Under the pieces are notes generated by a model, which worked only from the letters and a program-made list of their open reading frames with translations, did no database searches and had not been told where the DNA came from. Below, one piece after another: positions 5,650-6,019 of a DNA stretch of 6,019 nt. Origin of the DNA: Bdellovibrionales bacterium (GTDB lineage Bacteria; Bdellovibrionota; Bdellovibrionia; Bdellovibrionales; UBA1609); the NCBI GenBank assembly GCA_026648125.1, contig JAPKGD010000135.1, positions 1-6,019 of the forward strand. The letters are read 5' to 3'. The position numbers and the translations under genes are program-made. Positions within the stretch are counted from its first letter, which is position 1, and every line of letters starts with the position of its first letter.

Positions 5650-5703
5650 AGCACCTCATAGGCCCATCCGCCTCCCCCTGTCCAGACTCTCTACAGCCGA
5701 AAA

Positions 5704-5723
5704 GCCAAATTTGGCATTGCCAA
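5704..5723. repeat. Palindrome GCCAAATTTGGC with an added inverted half-site
   Basis: GCCAAATTTGGC (5704-5715) is a perfect 12-base palindrome. TTGGC at its right end also pairs with GCCAA (5719-5723) across ATT, so three half-sites stand in a row. This is typical of a dimeric regulator operator. In RNA the two pairings would be mutually exclusive. Confidence 0.45.
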
Positions 5724-5750
5724 AACACCTCCCTAAGGCAACCCAGTGGC

Positions 5751-5780
5751 AACATATTTTACGCGTAATTTCAATATGTT
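5751..5780. repeat. Nested inverted repeat AACATATT...TTACGCGTAA...AATATGTT
   Basis: AACATATT (5751-5758) and AATATGTT (5773-5780) are perfect 8-base inverted arms 14 bases apart. Between them TTACGCGTAA (5759-5768) is itself a perfect 10-base palindrome, offset by 2 bases from the outer centre. It is a strong candidate for a regulator binding site. No U-run follows, so it is not an obvious terminator. Confidence 0.5.
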
Positions 5781-5796
5781 ACGACTACCAATTTGA

Positions 5797-5808
5797 GGCC
5801 AAATGGCC
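5797..5808. repeat. Short inverted repeat GGCC-AAAT-GGCC
   Basis: GGCC (5797-5800) and GGCC (5805-5808) flank AAAT. It repeats the CCAAAT core of the palindrome at 5704. A 4-base stem is weak alone; it is listed because it extends the cluster of similar elements in this spacer. Confidence 0.25.
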
Positions 5809-5831
5809 CCTTGGTTGCTTCTTCTAAAGGC

Positions 5832-5838
5832 GGAGGTG
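5832..5838 (+). promoter_or_regulatory. Strong ribosome binding site GGAGGTG for the ATG at 5843
   Basis: GGAGGTG is a near-perfect Shine-Dalgarno sequence, with 6 bases between GGAGG and the ATG at 5843. It argues that translation really starts there, although that frame is only 25 codons long. Confidence 0.7.
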
Positions 5839-5842
5839 CTCA

Positions 5843-5920
5843 ATGAGCCCAATTCGATGGATAAGCCTGTTTATTTGCTTTCAAACGTCCTTGGCGCGGA
5901 AGGTTATACCTGCCGTATGA
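5843..5920 (+). CDS. 25-residue signal-peptide-like ORF: leader peptide or 5' piece of a frameshifted gene
   Basis: From ATG 5843 the frame reads MSPIRWISLFICFQTSLA then RKVIPAV and stops at TGA 5918-5920. It has an arginine near the N-terminus, a hydrophobic core WISLFICF and a plausible cleavage after SLA, so it looks like a Sec signal peptide. It is preceded by the best ribosome binding site of the region. A signal peptide with almost nothing after it is odd. Either it is a leader peptide whose TGA overlaps the ATG at 5917 (ATGA, 4-base overlap), or a single-base deletion has separated the signal peptide from the secreted domain that continues in the next frame. Confidence 0.4.
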   Translation: MSPIRWISLFICFQTSLARKVIPAV

Positions 5921-6019
5921 GCCTACCTAATTTGAATGAGCCGGCCATAGGAAGAGGCGACACTCGAAATCTTGCTCGAGTGGACGCGAGCGAAAAATGC
6001 GTTCTCCTTTATGAACAAG
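5857..6019 (+). CDS. Open frame running off the right edge, probable secreted cysteine-containing domain (5' end uncertain)
   Basis: This is the only plus-strand frame open to the window edge. From ATG 5857 it reads MDKPVYLLSNVLGAEGYTCR, then MSLPNLNEPAIGRGDTR, then NLARVDASEKCVLLYEQ. No ribosome binding site precedes that ATG. Other in-frame starts are ATG 5803, GTG 5836 (AAAGG 5 bases upstream) and ATG 5917 (coupled to the 25-codon ORF by ATGA). The stretch from YTCR onward, with two cysteines about 34 residues apart and an alanine-rich helix ending in EKC, looks like a small disulfide-bonded secreted domain. That would fit the signal peptide in the other frame and favours a frameshift. The family is not recognised, and the gene is truncated by the window. 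Confidence 0.45.
   Translation, partial: MDKPVYLLSNVLGAEGYTCRMSLPNLNEPAIGRGDTRNLARVDASEKCVLLYEQ

Larger units (their letters stand above)
5650..5842. promoter_or_regulatory. Divergent control region upstream of the YkgJ-type gene
   Basis: This 193-base spacer should carry promoters for the minus-strand YkgJ/sufE operon and the plus-strand gene at its right. No clean sigma-70 promoter was found on either strand. It is full of short symmetric elements (listed separately), and GCCAAA recurs at 5704, 5719 and 5798, with its complement TTTGGC at 5710. GGCAAC is repeated directly at 5737 and 5748, 11 bases apart, about one helical turn. Confidence 0.45.

Noticed and set aside
5462..5827. 121-codon plus-strand ORF crossing the YkgJ-type gene start and the spacer
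   Set aside because: Its first half is antisense to conserved YkgJ cysteine motifs, and the rest covers the symmetric-element region. It has low-complexity, non-protein-like composition and no RBS.
1..6019. CRISPR array, tRNA or rRNA gene, insertion sequence or phage genes
   Set aside because: No regularly spaced direct repeats, tRNA-like cloverleaf, transposase motif or long terminal repeats were seen on reading both strands.
1..6019. A single new multi-gene defence or metabolic system spanning the window
   Set aside because: Gene directions alternate, neighbours are mostly convergent or divergent, and the recognisable products are ordinary housekeeping or accessory families. Only the YkgJ/sufE pair is firmly linked.

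Overview
This is a densely packed stretch of a Gram-negative chromosome. It has seven complete protein genes, one gene cut by the left edge and one probable gene cut by the right edge. I see no rRNA, tRNA, CRISPR array, transposase or phage gene. Signal peptides, moderate GC content and the protein flavours (a YebC with an atypical N-terminus beginning MGKGWKAAGK, a DUF455 ferritin-like protein, a YkgJ-type cysteine-cluster protein, short C/H zinc-binding proteins) suggest a Bdellovibrio-like bacterium (Bdellovibrionota, formerly deltaproteobacteria). That placement is inference from recalled family patterns, not a database result.

Layout, left to right. (1) Bases 1-135, minus: the first 45 codons of a probable lipoprotein. 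(2) A divergent spacer with an inverted repeat that overlaps the lipoprotein's ribosome binding site. (3) 285-1805, plus: a secreted OppA-type solute-binding protein. Its real start is a GTG at 285, not the more upstream ATG at 165. (4) 1897-2121, plus: a 74-residue putative zinc-binding protein. (5) 2170-2919, plus: a classical short-chain dehydrogenase/reductase with intact catalytic residues. (6) 2881-3723, minus: a DUF455 ferritin-like protein with a complete di-iron ligand set, overlapping the dehydrogenase tail to tail by 39 bp. (7) 3784-4488, plus: YebC. (8) 4481-4918, minus: SufE, overlapping yebC tail to tail by 8 bp. (9) 4915-5649, minus: a YkgJ-type eight-cysteine protein whose stop overlaps the sufE start as ATGA. 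(10) 5650-5842: a divergent control region crowded with short symmetric elements. (11) 5843-6019, plus: a strong ribosome binding site and a signal-peptide-like start in one frame, then an open secreted-looking frame in another. This is either a leader peptide coupled to a gene or a frameshifted secreted protein.

Working relationships. The YkgJ-type gene and sufE form a tight two-gene operon, so the cysteine-cluster protein may act with sulfur transfer or metal-cluster assembly. The small zinc protein and the dehydrogenase may be co-transcribed (48 bp apart, no terminator seen). DUF455 and yebC are divergent across a 60 bp spacer with candidate back-to-back promoters. The binding protein has no permease or ATPase gene in the window, so any transporter partners lie elsewhere.

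I do not see a clear new multi-gene system. The best leads are the frame conflict at the right edge, the symmetric-element cluster beside it, the YkgJ-SufE coupling, and several start sites that appear embedded in RNA hairpins.
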